Counted from the first letter of the stretch, positions 26,348 through 34,501 are shown. The stretch: DNA of 64,000 nucleotides from Nodosilinea sp. P-1105 (GCF_012911975.1 NZ_SMDQ01000029.1:1-64000), one strand, 5' to 3'. Made by a program: numbers and translations. Notes: generated by a model from the letters alone, not told the origin.

Positions 26348-26429
26348 GTCGCCAACCATGCCTGAGACCTGACCCCTAAAACCTGGCCCCCTCATTCAGG
26401 GTGGGCAGATTTCTGCCAGGCAGTCCTAG
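26348..26429. repeat. Direct repeat flanking the cupin gene, right copy
   Basis: Counterpart of 25447-25530 in the same orientation; the best conserved block is ATTTCTGCC with CAGT.CTAG shortly after. The 472-base gap 26167-26638 otherwise contains a CGGTTTACGG-like degenerate repeat near 26255 and no gene. Confidence 0.45.
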
Positions 26430-26638
26430 GCTAAAAACGATGAACTCAGGAAAAAGATGTCTGAGGATGCCATCGACTAGTGAAAGATTTGGTAAGTTGG
26501 GGTACACTTCAGCAAACTTATCATCAGACCTGTTGCTATCAGTGGGTTGCCGTTGATAAATCCCTTGCGGGGTGCTCTATACAACTGTTGAACTGGCCCT
26601 TGGTTTAGGGCTGCGAGGCCATAGCTAGGAATGTACTT

Positions 26639-27682
26639 ATGAACCAGGAAGACACTCGCGATACGGCTACGCTGCCTTTAGATGAGGCCGTGGTTGACCC
26701 AGACACCCTGGTCAGCACCTATGCCGACTCCCTAATTTCTGGATTATTTGAAGATGTAGACAAGTTGCTAGACGGCGATGAGGCTGCCCTGGCCGCAGTG
26801 GAGACTATCTCAACCCCGAACACAACTGCAATTGATGTGGCCGCAGAATCCACTGTCGAGGACTCTACACTGGGGACCGATGGAGACACCGCCGATTCCC
26901 TGGACCCAGCAGACACCTCTCTAGTAACGACAACTGGGGATCTAGACTTTTTTGCATCGGCCGATGGTGCCCAGACTACGCCCCCCGCCCCACCAGCTAA
27001 AACTCGATTGGGCAAGTTTTTCGATCGCCTCTTGCTGGCTACAACCGCGTTATCGCTACTGGGCATGGCCGCCTTTTTGTGGATCAGTCAGCAACGGTTA
27101 GATAATGGCGCCTCGGTGACCCAGACCCCAGTCCCAGCCTCCTCCACGGGGCAGTCGGATGCAGAGTTTCTGGCCTACTTGCAGCGATCGCTGGAGGTGG
27201 TTGCGGGCAAAGTAGAACGGGGTGAGATTGGCCAAGGAACATCCTCTACAGATATGGTCCCCCCTGGTGCTCTGCCTCCCATGTTGCCGCCGACGGGGGT
27301 CAGCAATCCCGCTAATGGGGCCGTCAGTGGCCCAGTCAACGTAATTGAGCGGGTTTACATTCCCTACCAAACCGACCAGGCCCCTTCCCCCCAGCAACCG
27401 GTGCCCATCGCCCCCATTCCACAGCCAGTGCCACCCCAAGCGACGACTCAGGTGCCCAGTCAGCCTACTGCTCCAGCGGCGGCGGCCCATGTCTTAGTGG
27501 GGGTTTTAGAGCTGGGTAGTCGTTCGGCTGCACTATTTGAAATTAACGGAGTCTCCCAACGGGTATACATCGGCGAACGGGTAGGCAGCAGTGGCTGGAC
27601 TCTAGTGTCCGTCTCCAACGAAGAAGCGGTGATTCGCCGCAACGGCGAGGTGCGCTCGATTTATATTGGTCAGCGATTCTAG
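26639..27682 (+). CDS. Single-pass membrane protein with a GspC/PilP-like C-terminal domain
   Basis: Of 347 residues, the first 125 are acidic and Thr/Ser-rich, cytoplasmic by charge. One membrane segment follows near 130-150 (LLLATTALSLLGMAAFLWI). A Pro/Gln-rich linker (about 165-280, with PQQPVPIAPIPQPVPPQ) leads to a compact C-terminal domain from 283: HVLVGVLELGSRSAALFEIN, then GVSQRVYIGERVGSSGWTLV and RRNGEVRSIYIGQRF. This beta-rich repeat pattern resembles the homology region of GspC and the PilP domain, which bind secretins. It is conserved in cyanobacteria but no secretin gene is near. A link to type IV pili is inference. Confidence 0.6.
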   Translation: MNQEDTRDTATLPLDEAVVDPDTLVSTYADSLISGLFEDVDKLLDGDEAALAAVETISTPNTTAIDVAAESTVEDSTLGTDGDTADSLDPADTSLVTTTGDLDFFASADGAQTTPPAPPAKTRLGKFFDRLLLATTALSLLGMAAFLWISQQRLDNGASVTQTPVPASSTGQSDAEFLAYLQRSLEVVAGKVERGEIGQGTSSTDMVPPGALPPMLPPTGVSNPANGAVSGPVNVIERVYIPYQTDQAPSPQQPVPIAPIPQPVPPQATTQVPSQPTAPAAAAHVLVGVLELGSRSAALFEINGVSQRVYIGERVGSSGWTLVSVSNEEAVIRRNGEVRSIYIGQRF

Positions 27683-27754
27683 AGTATTGCTGGTCCACAA
27701 GTCGCTATTCTGGAGTCAGACGATCGAGCCAGACTACCGCAGGAGCGTACCGCT

Positions 27755-28330
27755 ATGGGGCTGTTTGAAGACTTCAGCCGGTTTTTAGAAACCCGCCTTG
27801 ATGAGTTCCTCAAGGCTAACCCTCATTTAGAACTGATGGGTCTTGAAGATCAGCTGCGGGGGCAAGAGCAAGATGCGATTAGACTGCTAGGAGATCTAAA
27901 GCGGCGAGAAAAGCAACTCGAAGATAGTATTTTGACCACCGCCCAGGACATTCAGCGATGGCATGGGCGGGTTGACAAAGCCAGAGCTGCCAATCGTCCT
28001 GACCTGGCCCAGGCAGCTGAAGTCCGAGAGGCTACCCTGTTGCGCCAGGGCAACCAGTACTGGGGCCAAATGCAGGGGGTAAAAGAGCAAATTCAGCAAA
28101 CCCGGGCTCTGCAACAGCAAATTCACGATCGCCGCCGGGAGCTCAAAGCCAAGATTGCCCAGGTAGACGCCCAGCGCGCGGCCCAACGCACCACCAGCTG
28201 GGACAGGGGCTGGCAGCAGTCCCCCTTTGAGGTGTTTAACCAGTCCCAGGTGGATCCCTTAGAAGAGTCGTTTCAGCGGTGGGAGACGGACCAGGAACTA
28301 GAGGACCTGAAGCGGAAGATGGGGAAGTAG
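27755..28330 (+). CDS. Coiled-coil conserved cyanobacterial protein (TIGR04376-like)
   Basis: The 191-residue protein starts MGLFEDFSRFLETRLDEFLK and continues as a long heptad-rich helix, residues 20-150, including REKQLEDSILTTAQDIQRWH and KEQIQQTRALQQQIHDRRRE. The N-terminal amphipathic helix followed by coiled coil recalls PspA-type membrane-associated proteins, and matches my memory of the cyanobacterial TIGR04376 family. AGGAG lies 10 bases before the ATG. It follows the GspC/PilP-like gene by 72 bases in the same direction. Function unknown. Confidence 0.65.
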   Translation: MGLFEDFSRFLETRLDEFLKANPHLELMGLEDQLRGQEQDAIRLLGDLKRREKQLEDSILTTAQDIQRWHGRVDKARAANRPDLAQAAEVREATLLRQGNQYWGQMQGVKEQIQQTRALQQQIHDRRRELKAKIAQVDAQRAAQRTTSWDRGWQQSPFEVFNQSQVDPLEESFQRWETDQELEDLKRKMGK

Positions 28331-28339
28331 GGGGGCTGG

Positions 28340-28639
28340 TTACCGCTGCGGTTTCTTGATTTCAAACGAGATGGAGGACGGCTGAGTCGTCTGAGGCGGG
28401 CTAGGTGCAGCCGGTGGCCCCGGAGTCGGTACATCAGGTTGAGGACTGGTGGGTGGGGGGGTGGGAAGATTTAGGGTTTTCCAGTAAGCGCGGTTGGAGG
28501 CGATCGCCAGGCCGACCCCCCCTGCGATCGCCCAGGGTATTCCTAGATCAACACCGCTAAACCAGTGCACCTGCCCCAGCCACTGCAACCCTTCTACAGT
28601 AAAAAACAACAGGCAAAAGCAGACGAACCAAAGCTTCAT
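28340..28639 (-). CDS. Small membrane protein with a proline-rich tail, unknown
   Basis: Started at the ATG at 28639 (99 residues), because the first membrane segment begins there: MKLWFVCFCLLFFTVEGLQW. A second segment is PWAIAGGVGLAIASNRAYW near residue 40. The tail is Pro/Thr/Ser-rich, about 40 residues, ending ISFEIKKPQR. I do not recognise a family beyond similarity in style to short cyanobacterial membrane proteins. It is convergent with the coiled-coil gene, 9 bases apart. Confidence 0.5.
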   Translation of the reverse strand: MKLWFVCFCLLFFTVEGLQWLGQVHWFSGVDLGIPWAIAGGVGLAIASNRAYWKTLNLPTPPPTSPQPDVPTPGPPAAPSPPQTTQPSSISFEIKKPQR

Positions 28640-28713
28640 GCTGGGACTAGAGATGGACAACAGGCTAATCAAGCATGCCCCGATTATGCCGCAAGTTAAG
28701 CCAACCAGCCCAA

Positions 28714-28762
28714 CTCCCTGTTCCCTGTCCCCTATCCCCTATCTCCTGTCCCCTGTCTCCCA
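28714..28762. repeat. Tandem heptamer repeat, seven units
   Basis: Seven exact 7-base units of the form YCCCTRT (CTCCCTG, TTCCCTG, TCCCCTA, TCCCCTA, TCTCCTG, TCCCCTG, TCTCCCA) end two bases before the stop codon of the minus-strand SRPBCC gene. Confidence 0.9.
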
Positions 28763-28764
28763 CC

Positions 28765-29214
28765 TCACCACTGGCGGCGGTAGCGATGCTCCACATACCG
28801 CTTAATCTGGCGACTCATCCGGCGAATGCCTTCCTTTTCATCCTTGCGAATGAACGGCAAAAATACCCGGGACAGCACCCCTGATAGCCGCTCTTGGTGG
28901 ATGTACTTGGTGCGGTTGGGGCCCACATCTTCCAGCTCAAACACATGCTCGCTCTTGAACCCTGGCACCTTGGAAATCCAACGCAGGCAACGGTTAGGCT
29001 GGACCACCAGCACCCGGGGCTGAAACTCCGTTTCATCTTCCCCCTCAACCCGACGCAACGCCAGAAAAAGTTCTCCTCCCTGGCGGATTGGTAAGTTGGG
29101 GTCGCAGTCATACAAAAAAGTGTTCCAGCGATGCCACTCTTCCTTGCGCACAAGGGCATCCCACACGGCAAAGCGGGGGGCGTTAATGGTGATTTCGCTA
29201 TAGAGGTTGGGCAT
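28765..29214 (-). CDS. SRPBCC (polyketide cyclase/START-like) domain protein
   Basis: I start at the ATG at 29214 (149 residues), before PNLYSEITINAPRFAVWDAL, the typical first strand and helix of the SRPBCC fold; the frame remains open further upstream but is not conserved in style. Other features are EEWHRWNTFLYDC, FQPRVLVVQPNRCLRWISKV, and a C-terminal helix ending RRMSRQIKRYVEHRYRRQW. These proteins bind hydrophobic ligands in a deep pocket; this one has no assigned ligand. It is divergent from the malic enzyme gene. Confidence 0.8.
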   Translation of the reverse strand: MPNLYSEITINAPRFAVWDALVRKEEWHRWNTFLYDCDPNLPIRQGGELFLALRRVEGEDETEFQPRVLVVQPNRCLRWISKVPGFKSEHVFELEDVGPNRTKYIHQERLSGVLSRVFLPFIRKDEKEGIRRMSRQIKRYVEHRYRRQW

Positions 29215-29392
29215 AGGGGCAACAGGGGGACTGGCGTTAAGAACCGTACGCCAGTAACAGACGTTACCTTTATTTTCCCACAGACTTAGGATGTCTTGGG
29301 TCGGCTGGACAGCATTAAACCAGGCGGGTGGTCTAACGCCTAGGGGGGTGCTATAGTTCGTCGTCGATACTCTGATTGCGAAAGGTCTCTGC

Positions 29393-30784
29393 ATGGCAAA
29401 ACTCACCCCCAACTCTAGTTACAGTCTTAGTCTGCGGCTTAAAATTCCTAACAAAGCCGGGATGTTGGCCCAAGTCACCCAGGCGATCGCCGAGGCTGGC
29501 GGCAATCTGGGGGATATCTTTTTGGTCAGCCGTAACCGCTACAACATGGTGCGGGTGCTACATGTGGACGCCTTTAGTGAAGACCATGTGGAAGACATCG
29601 TGAGTGCGGTGAAGGGGGTGACTGAAATTGAAATTCTGGAGATCTGCGATCGCACCTTTCAAATTCATGAAGGAGGCAAGATCAGCGTTGAAAGCAAGTT
29701 AGAACTCACTAACCAGGACGACCTGGCCATGGCCTACACACCTGGGGTAGGCCGGGTTTGCATGGAAATCGCCGAACATCCCGATCGGGTGTTTGATCTA
29801 ACGATTAAAGGCAACACCGTCGCCATTGTCACCGATGGCAGCGCCGTGCTGGGACTAGGCAACTTGGGCCCAGCCGCCGCCCTACCAGTGATGGAAGGCA
29901 AGGCCCTGCTGTTTAAGAAATTTGCTGGCCTCGATGCCTTTCCCATTTGTCTGGAGACCCAAAGCACCGATGAGATTGTCGCCGCCGTCAAACACCTGTC
30001 CCCGGTCTTTGGGGGGGTCAACCTAGAAGACATCAGCGCACCCCGCTGTTTTGACATCGAAGCCCGGCTGCGCCAGGAACTGGATATTCCCGTCTTTCAC
30101 GATGACCAGCACGGCACGGCGATTGTCACCCTGGCGGCGTTGATTAATGCCCTAAAGTTGGTGAACAAGTCCCTCACCCAGGTGAAGGTGGTGATTAACG
30201 GGGCCGGGGCGGCGGGGGTGGCCATTGCCAAGCTGCTGCAAAAAGCCGGAGCCAGCGCCATCGTGCTGTGCGACTCCAAGGGTATTCTCTCCCATAGCCG
30301 CGACGATCTAAATTCGCAGAAGCAAACCTTCGCAGTGGCTGAGGCGGGGACGCTGGCGGACGCCATGGTGGGGGCAGACGTGTTTTTAGGGGTGAGTGCC
30401 CCCGGAGTGGTGTCGGTGGACATGGTGGAATCCATGGCGGTAGAGCCGATTGTGTTTGCCATGGCTAACCCGATCCCCGAAATTCAGCCGGAACTGGTGG
30501 CAGGCAAGGTGGCGGTGATGGCCACAGGGCGGAGTGACTACCCCAACCAAATTAATAATGTGCTGGCCTTTCCGGGGGTACTGCGGGGGTCTATAGACTG
30601 CCGTGCCCAAGAGATTACACCCTCGATGTACCTAGAGGCCGCCTATGCGATCGCCGCCCTGGTTAGCCTGCAAGAGCTCAACCGAGAGCACATCATCCCG
30701 TCGGTGTTTGACGAGCGGGTAGCGGCAGCGGTGGCCTCAGCGGTTAAACACGCCGCCCGGGTGGATGGGGTGGCCCGTCGGTAA
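29393..30784 (+). CDS. NAD(P)-dependent malic enzyme with N-terminal ACT domain
   Basis: Malic enzyme oxidatively decarboxylates malate to pyruvate. The 463 residues comprise an ACT domain (about 1-78; SLSLRLKIPNKAGMLAQVTQ), a malic N domain with MAYTPGVGRVCMEIAEHPDR near 112 and FHDDQHGTAIVTLAAL near 236, and an NAD-binding domain with VVINGAGAAGVAIAKLLQKA near 264. The late FAMANPIPEIQPE and MATGRSDYPNQINNVLAF are also diagnostic. The ACT domain suggests allosteric control, probably by an amino acid. Monocistronic by appearance, with a long inverted repeat just downstream. Confidence 0.93.
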   Translation: MAKLTPNSSYSLSLRLKIPNKAGMLAQVTQAIAEAGGNLGDIFLVSRNRYNMVRVLHVDAFSEDHVEDIVSAVKGVTEIEILEICDRTFQIHEGGKISVESKLELTNQDDLAMAYTPGVGRVCMEIAEHPDRVFDLTIKGNTVAIVTDGSAVLGLGNLGPAAALPVMEGKALLFKKFAGLDAFPICLETQSTDEIVAAVKHLSPVFGGVNLEDISAPRCFDIEARLRQELDIPVFHDDQHGTAIVTLAALINALKLVNKSLTQVKVVINGAGAAGVAIAKLLQKAGASAIVLCDSKGILSHSRDDLNSQKQTFAVAEAGTLADAMVGADVFLGVSAPGVVSVDMVESMAVEPIVFAMANPIPEIQPELVAGKVAVMATGRSDYPNQINNVLAFPGVLRGSIDCRAQEITPSMYLEAAYAIAALVSLQELNREHIIPSVFDERVAAAVASAVKHAARVDGVARR

Positions 30785-30806
30785 TGCTTAGTCAAAAAAG
30801 GTCCGA

Positions 30807-30894
30807 GATCCCCTTCCTTTGGAGGGGTAGGGGTGGGTCAAGCAAGCCCGAAGGAACCCACCCCGCCCTCCGGGCACCCCTCCGTGGGAGGGGA
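30807..30894. repeat. Inverted pair of ACCCACCCC elements, possible terminator
   Basis: The left element (30807-30838, ending GGGGTAGGGGTGGGT) and the right element (30856-30894, starting ACCCACCCCGCCCTCCGGGC) are opposite-orientation copies of one repeat family also present at 5202, 58547 and 58609. Together they could form a long hairpin 22 bases after the malic enzyme stop. No clear T tract follows. Confidence 0.65.
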
Positions 30895-30983
30895 TGGTAA
30901 GTCCTGATGTGTTGAAGCAACCTCCCTGAAGGTTAAAAGGCTTTTGCAAAGCGCTTATCCTAATTTTTAGCCTTAACAGACCA

Positions 30984-31050
30984 GTAGTCCAGCTCGGGAG
31001 CTGGAGGTTCCCCCCGACAGACCTCCAGGTCTGGGCTGGGATTTGATTTA
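30984..31050 (+). promoter_or_regulatory. Candidate structured leader motif, copy upstream of hisIE
   Basis: About 67 bases aligning with 41662-41731 upstream of typA. The shared backbone is CAGCTCGGGA, two variable bases, TGGAGGTT, then CCCC, CAGGT, TGG and TTTG in the same order. Here CTGGAGGT (31001-31008) pairs perfectly with ACCTCCAG (31021-31028), and CCAGC (30989-30993) with GCTGG (31035-31039). The hisIE ATG is 36 bases downstream. Seen: the similarity and the pairing. Inference: a transcribed RNA element, either a 5' leader or an independent small RNA. Confidence 0.5.
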
Positions 31051-31085
31051 GAGTAGGAAAGTAGATTCTCGTTTGGCTTGGCCCT

Positions 31086-31736
31086 ATGGCGTCCCCTTCT
31101 TCCCCCTCCTTTGCTGCCGCTGTGCCGGTGGATCGCATCCGCTATAACGATCAGGGACTGGTACCAGCCATCGTCCAAGACTACCTGGATGGCACCGTGC
31201 TGATGATGGCCTGGATGAACCCAGCCTCCCTGCAAAAAACGCTGGAGACTGGTGAAACCTGGTTCTGGAGCCGCTCTCGCCAGGAGTTCTGGCATAAAGG
31301 GGCCACCTCAGGGCATACCCAGAAAATCCAGGCTATCCGCTATGACTGCGACAGTGATGCCCTGTTAGTCACCGTCGAGCAAATCGGTGACATTGCCTGC
31401 CACACGGGGGAGCGCAGCTGCTTTCACCAGGTGGACGACCACAAAGTCTCACCCCCTGCCGATACCCTATCCCAGGTGTACAGGGTAATTTGCGATCGCC
31501 AGGCCCATCCCGACCCAGCCTCCTATACCTGCACATTGCTGGACGGCGGTGACAACAAAATCCTCAAAAAAATTGGCGAAGAGGCCGCCGAAGTGGTGAT
31601 GGCCTGCAAGGATGATGACGCCGATGCGATCGCCTCAGAAGTGGCTGACCTGATGTATCACACTCTAGTAGCCCTGGCCCACCATGGGGTGGATATCAAA
31701 GCGGTGTATCGCAAACTGCAAGGGCGACGGCGGTAG
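31086..31736 (+). CDS. hisIE: Bifunctional phosphoribosyl-AMP cyclohydrolase / phosphoribosyl-ATP pyrophosphatase
   Basis: HisIE catalyses steps 2 and 3 of histidine synthesis. In the 216 residues, the HisI domain (about 12-115) shows [35 protein letters not shown] and the metal site [16 protein letters not shown], followed by [10 protein letters not shown]. The HisE domain (about 125-212) shows the MazG-like helix [20 protein letters not shown] and [17 protein letters not shown]. Fusion is the usual state in cyanobacteria. It is convergent with rsmG. A conserved foldable motif lies just upstream. Confidence 0.96.
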   Translation: MASPSSPSFAAAVPVDRIRYNDQGLVPAIVQDYLDGTVLMMAWMNPASLQKTLETGETWFWSRSRQEFWHKGATSGHTQKIQAIRYDCDSDALLVTVEQIGDIACHTGERSCFHQVDDHKVSPPADTLSQVYRVICDRQAHPDPASYTCTLLDGGDNKILKKIGEEAAEVVMACKDDDADAIASEVADLMYHTLVALAHHGVDIKAVYRKLQGRRR

Positions 31737-31746
31737 AGCGCCAGAC

Positions 31747-31814
31747 AGATCCCAGGGTTCTGCCCTTGGGTACCCCAAAGTTTCTGGCTAATCAGCCCAA
31801 GAACCCTGGGATCT
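31747..31814. repeat. 68-bp palindromic repeat between convergent genes, copy 1
   Basis: The arms AGATCCCAGGGTTCT (31747-31761) and AGAACCCTGGGATCT (31800-31814) are perfect inverted repeats of 15 bases, with a 38-base loop containing TACCCCAA and GGCTAATCAGCCCA. It lies 10 bases after hisIE and runs into the last codons of rsmG, whose C-terminal residues MPRSQGSWAD are encoded by it. It may act as a bidirectional terminator, although T tracts are lacking. Copies are at 46641 and 60098. Confidence 0.85.
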
Positions 31815-32582
31815 TGGCATCCTGTGCCGATGCTCTAGCGGCTGCTTGGCTGGCATCCCTGGCAGGCGGGGATATGTATCCGGCGTCGGGGCTACTTTCA
31901 AAATTTCAACGTTATGCCGCACCCCACCACTTAAGGGGGTCGTCATGGTGCGTACTATCCCTAGCTTGCCCCCGAGACGCGGCAGGATTGCCGTTAGGCT
32001 GGCCTCCTCGTCTGGGGTCCACTGGCCGCGATATAAAATCGCCTGTCCGCCCCGCTTCAATAGGGGTAGGGCGTACTCGGCACAGGTGTTGACCCCGCCC
32101 ACGGCACGGATCAGGGCCAGGTCATAGGCTTCGCGATGGTTCAGTTGGTGACCCAGATGCTCGGCCCGGTCGGCTAACAGCTCGACGTTGGCTGTCCCCA
32201 AAGATTGCACCATGGCCTCAATAGCGGCAATTTTTTTGCGGGTCCCATCGATCAGGGTGACTCGCCAGTGGGGAAACACTAGGGCTAAGGGCAGCCCTGG
32301 AAAGCCACCACCAGTACCAATGTCGATCACTTTTAGGGGCGCCTTTAGGGGACCAGCCTCATCTGCGGCGGTGACCAGCCAGGGGGCTACCCCTTGCAGC
32401 GAATCCCATAGGTGCTTTTCCCAAAAATCGTCAGGGGTGGTCAGGCGAGTTAAGTTGACCTGTTGATTCGCCACCAGCAACGCCTGGTAGAGCTGGGCAA
32501 ATGCTGTCTCTTGGGGCTGGTTGGGCCGCCAGTGCAACGTGCTTTGCCAAAGGTTGTCGTAGTTGGGCCACAGATCTGCCAT
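31788..32582 (-). CDS. rsmG: 16S rRNA (guanine-N7) methyltransferase RsmG
   Basis: RsmG methylates G527 of 16S rRNA using S-adenosylmethionine. The 264-residue protein has the N-terminal helix FAQLYQALLVANQQVNLTRL near 32, FWEKHLWDSLQ, SAM motif I KVIDIGTGGGFPGLPLALVF near 80, VTLIDGTRKKIAAIEAMVQS, and DLALIRAVGGVNTCAEYALP near 160. Family length is about 210-240; the last residues are an extension read from a palindromic repeat. It is 4 bases downstream of the ABC ATPase gene on the same strand, suggesting cotranscription. Confidence 0.95.
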   Translation of the reverse strand: MADLWPNYDNLWQSTLHWRPNQPQETAFAQLYQALLVANQQVNLTRLTTPDDFWEKHLWDSLQGVAPWLVTAADEAGPLKAPLKVIDIGTGGGFPGLPLALVFPHWRVTLIDGTRKKIAAIEAMVQSLGTANVELLADRAEHLGHQLNHREAYDLALIRAVGGVNTCAEYALPLLKRGGQAILYRGQWTPDEEASLTAILPRLGGKLGIVRTMTTPLSGGVRHNVEILKVAPTPDTYPRLPGMPAKQPLEHRHRMPRSQGSWAD

Positions 32583-32586
32583 CCCT

Positions 32587-33243
32587 CTACACCCCGGCCT
32601 CGGCCATCGGGGTACTCGCCATGGGCGTTAAGGTGCCGTGGTTGAGCTGCCAACTGCGATCGGCCAACATCGCCAGCTCATCCGCATCGTGGGAGACCAC
32701 CAGCAGGGTCCATCGCTGCTTCAGTTGCTTCAGCAGGCTAATAATCTGTTGGCGCATCGACCAATCTAGCCCAGCGGTGGGTTCATCTAGCAGCAGCACA
32801 TAGGGCTTACGAATTAGTTGTACCGCCAGGGCCAGTCGACGCTGTTGCCCGCCGCTAAGGGAATGGGGCGCGCTGGTGAGGGGCAATGTGTCTAGCCCAA
32901 CCGCCTTCAGTGCTTGATCAATCTGTTCTTTTTTGAGATCGGGATGGCCCAGCCTCAGCTCGTCTAGAATGGTGCGGCCACAAAAATGGCGCTCTGGAAA
33001 CTGAAAGACCAAACCCGCCAATTGTCTCAGAGATTCTGGATCCAAATCCTGCTCCCGCCACTGAATGCTCCCTTCGGTGGGCTTGGCAAACCCTGCCATC
33101 AACTCTAGCAAGGTACTTTTGCCAGAACCACTGGGGCCGTAAATCAGGCCCAGTTGCTGAGCCCCTAGCTCTAGACCAATATGATTCAAGATGGCCACTG
33201 AGCTAGCCGGGGGATGATACGTAAGTTGGCGCAGATAGAGCAT
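32587..33243 (-). CDS. Stand-alone ABC ATPase (ECF/cobalt-transporter-like)
   Basis: I use the ATG at 33243 (218 residues), since the ABC fold starts with YLRQLTYHPPASSVAILNHI; the upstream frame is unconserved. Walker A is GPSGSGKSTLLELMAGF, the Q-loop LVFQFPERHFCGRTILDELR, the signature LSGGQQRRLALAVQLI, Walker B VLLLDEPTAGLDW and the H-loop VVSHDADELAML. The FPERHF Q-loop is typical of EcfA-like vitamin or metal importer ATPases. No permease gene is adjacent, so it probably joins a module encoded elsewhere. It precedes rsmG by 4 bases. Confidence 0.88.
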   Translation of the reverse strand: MLYLRQLTYHPPASSVAILNHIGLELGAQQLGLIYGPSGSGKSTLLELMAGFAKPTEGSIQWREQDLDPESLRQLAGLVFQFPERHFCGRTILDELRLGHPDLKKEQIDQALKAVGLDTLPLTSAPHSLSGGQQRRLALAVQLIRKPYVLLLDEPTAGLDWSMRQQIISLLKQLKQRWTLLVVSHDADELAMLADRSWQLNHGTLTPMASTPMAEAGV

Positions 33244-33472
33244 GTCATCCTTAATCGCTGAAACAAAGCCGAGAACGTCGTTCTTCCAGTGTGCCCTACT
33301 TAAGACCCGGGTGCAGAGGGGCACCTGCTTGAGGGACAATGTGTAATCTGGAACAGTCTGTCTGGGTCATAACCGGTTTCGTTGGCCACAATAGAGCCAG
33401 ACTAACTCAATATTTTTCTGTGCTCTACCCTATGCCCCCGTCTCAGGTCCTCATTTGAAGCGTTCTAGTGAA

Positions 33473-34423
33473 ATGTTTATGGTTTCTCAATCCCAATGGT
33501 CTAGCCGCCCCATCTCGGTCAGGCGGCCTCGGTGGCAGGCACTGGTCGCGGGTGCCCTAGCCCCGGTTGTGTTAGGGGTCTCGGCGCTTCCTTCCCTGGC
33601 CGGGGATCCGTTCCGTCCGAACAATCCCCACGATATTGGTGATGCCTCTGAGGCCGCCTTTGAAGCCTTATTCTTTGAGGGTAACTACGAACAGGCCCAG
33701 GTGCTGGTGCGTCAAGCGATCGCCCAAGAACCTGAAGAACCGATGAATTATGCGATCGCCGCTGCCCTCAGCTACCTCAATCGTGACCTAAGTCAGCTGT
33801 CTCGTCAGGCTCAGCGCACCCAAGAGGCCGCCACTGCTCTCAAAGACTCGGATCCACTGCGGGGGCATTTATACACGGCGGTGGGCTTATTTTTAGAAGG
33901 GGCCCATGCACTGCAAACCCAGGGCATTGCTCGGGGTACCCCCACAGCCCTACGCACCCTACAGCGGGTTTTTCGGGAATTGGATGCCGCCGAAAACATT
34001 GACCCCAACGATCCAGAGCTTAGCCTGCTAAAAGGGTTTATGGACCTTTTGCTGGCCGTGAATTTACCCTTTGCTAATCCCGATCAGGCGATCGCCCGGC
34101 TGCAGAATGGCAATCCACCCTACTTAGTCCACCGAGGGGTGGCCATCGGCCTGCGGGATCTCGGCCGTTACAACGAAGCCTTGGCAGAAGTGAACCAAGC
34201 GTTGGCCTTGGCCCCCAACAACCCTGACTTGCTGTACCTCAAGGCCCAAATTCTGTTCCTCAACCAGCAGCGGGCTGATAGCTTGCCCCTGTATGAGGAA
34301 GCCTTGGCCTATGCCGATCAGTTACCGGCTTCCACGGTGCGCCAAATTAAGTTTGAGGCCTGTCAAGCTGAAGGGCTCGACGGGCCCACCTGTGCCGATC
34401 GTTCAGGCATTAATGAAGGGTAG
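33473..34423 (+). CDS. Secreted TPR-repeat protein (Sll0314-like)
   Basis: ATGs lie at 33473 and 33479, with a TTG at 33455; I use 33473 (316 residues). A signal peptide is visible: basic RPISVRRPRWQ, then hydrophobic ALVAGALAPVVLGVSALPSL before AGDPFRPNN. The mature part carries TPR-like helices, clearest at residues about 60-95 (EALFFEGNYEQAQVLVRQAI) and 225-285 (IGLRDLGRYNEALAEVNQAL, LYLKAQILFLNQQRADSLPL). The likely location is periplasm or thylakoid lumen. Role unknown, presumably protein interaction. Confidence 0.75.
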   Translation: MFMVSQSQWSSRPISVRRPRWQALVAGALAPVVLGVSALPSLAGDPFRPNNPHDIGDASEAAFEALFFEGNYEQAQVLVRQAIAQEPEEPMNYAIAAALSYLNRDLSQLSRQAQRTQEAATALKDSDPLRGHLYTAVGLFLEGAHALQTQGIARGTPTALRTLQRVFRELDAAENIDPNDPELSLLKGFMDLLLAVNLPFANPDQAIARLQNGNPPYLVHRGVAIGLRDLGRYNEALAEVNQALALAPNNPDLLYLKAQILFLNQQRADSLPLYEEALAYADQLPASTVRQIKFEACQAEGLDGPTCADRSGINEG

Positions 34424-34456
34424 TGCCCCAGAAGGCATTATCCTAGAAACACATAA

Positions 34457-34501
34457 CCTCAAAACCAGGTGTGGGAGACGATCCTGCACCTGGTTTTGAG
34501 G
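34457..34501. terminator. Perfect 15-bp inverted repeat after the TPR gene
   Basis: CCTCAAAACCAGGTG (34457-34471) and CACCTGGTTTTGAGG (34487-34501) are exact inverses around a 15-base loop, 33 bases after the TPR gene stop. There is no T tract downstream, so it may be an unusual terminator or 3' stability hairpin. The rest of the gap to 34798 holds no gene; a GATTTAGGGTAAGT stretch near 34671 and the final 60 bases probably include the promoter of the next gene. Confidence 0.65.
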
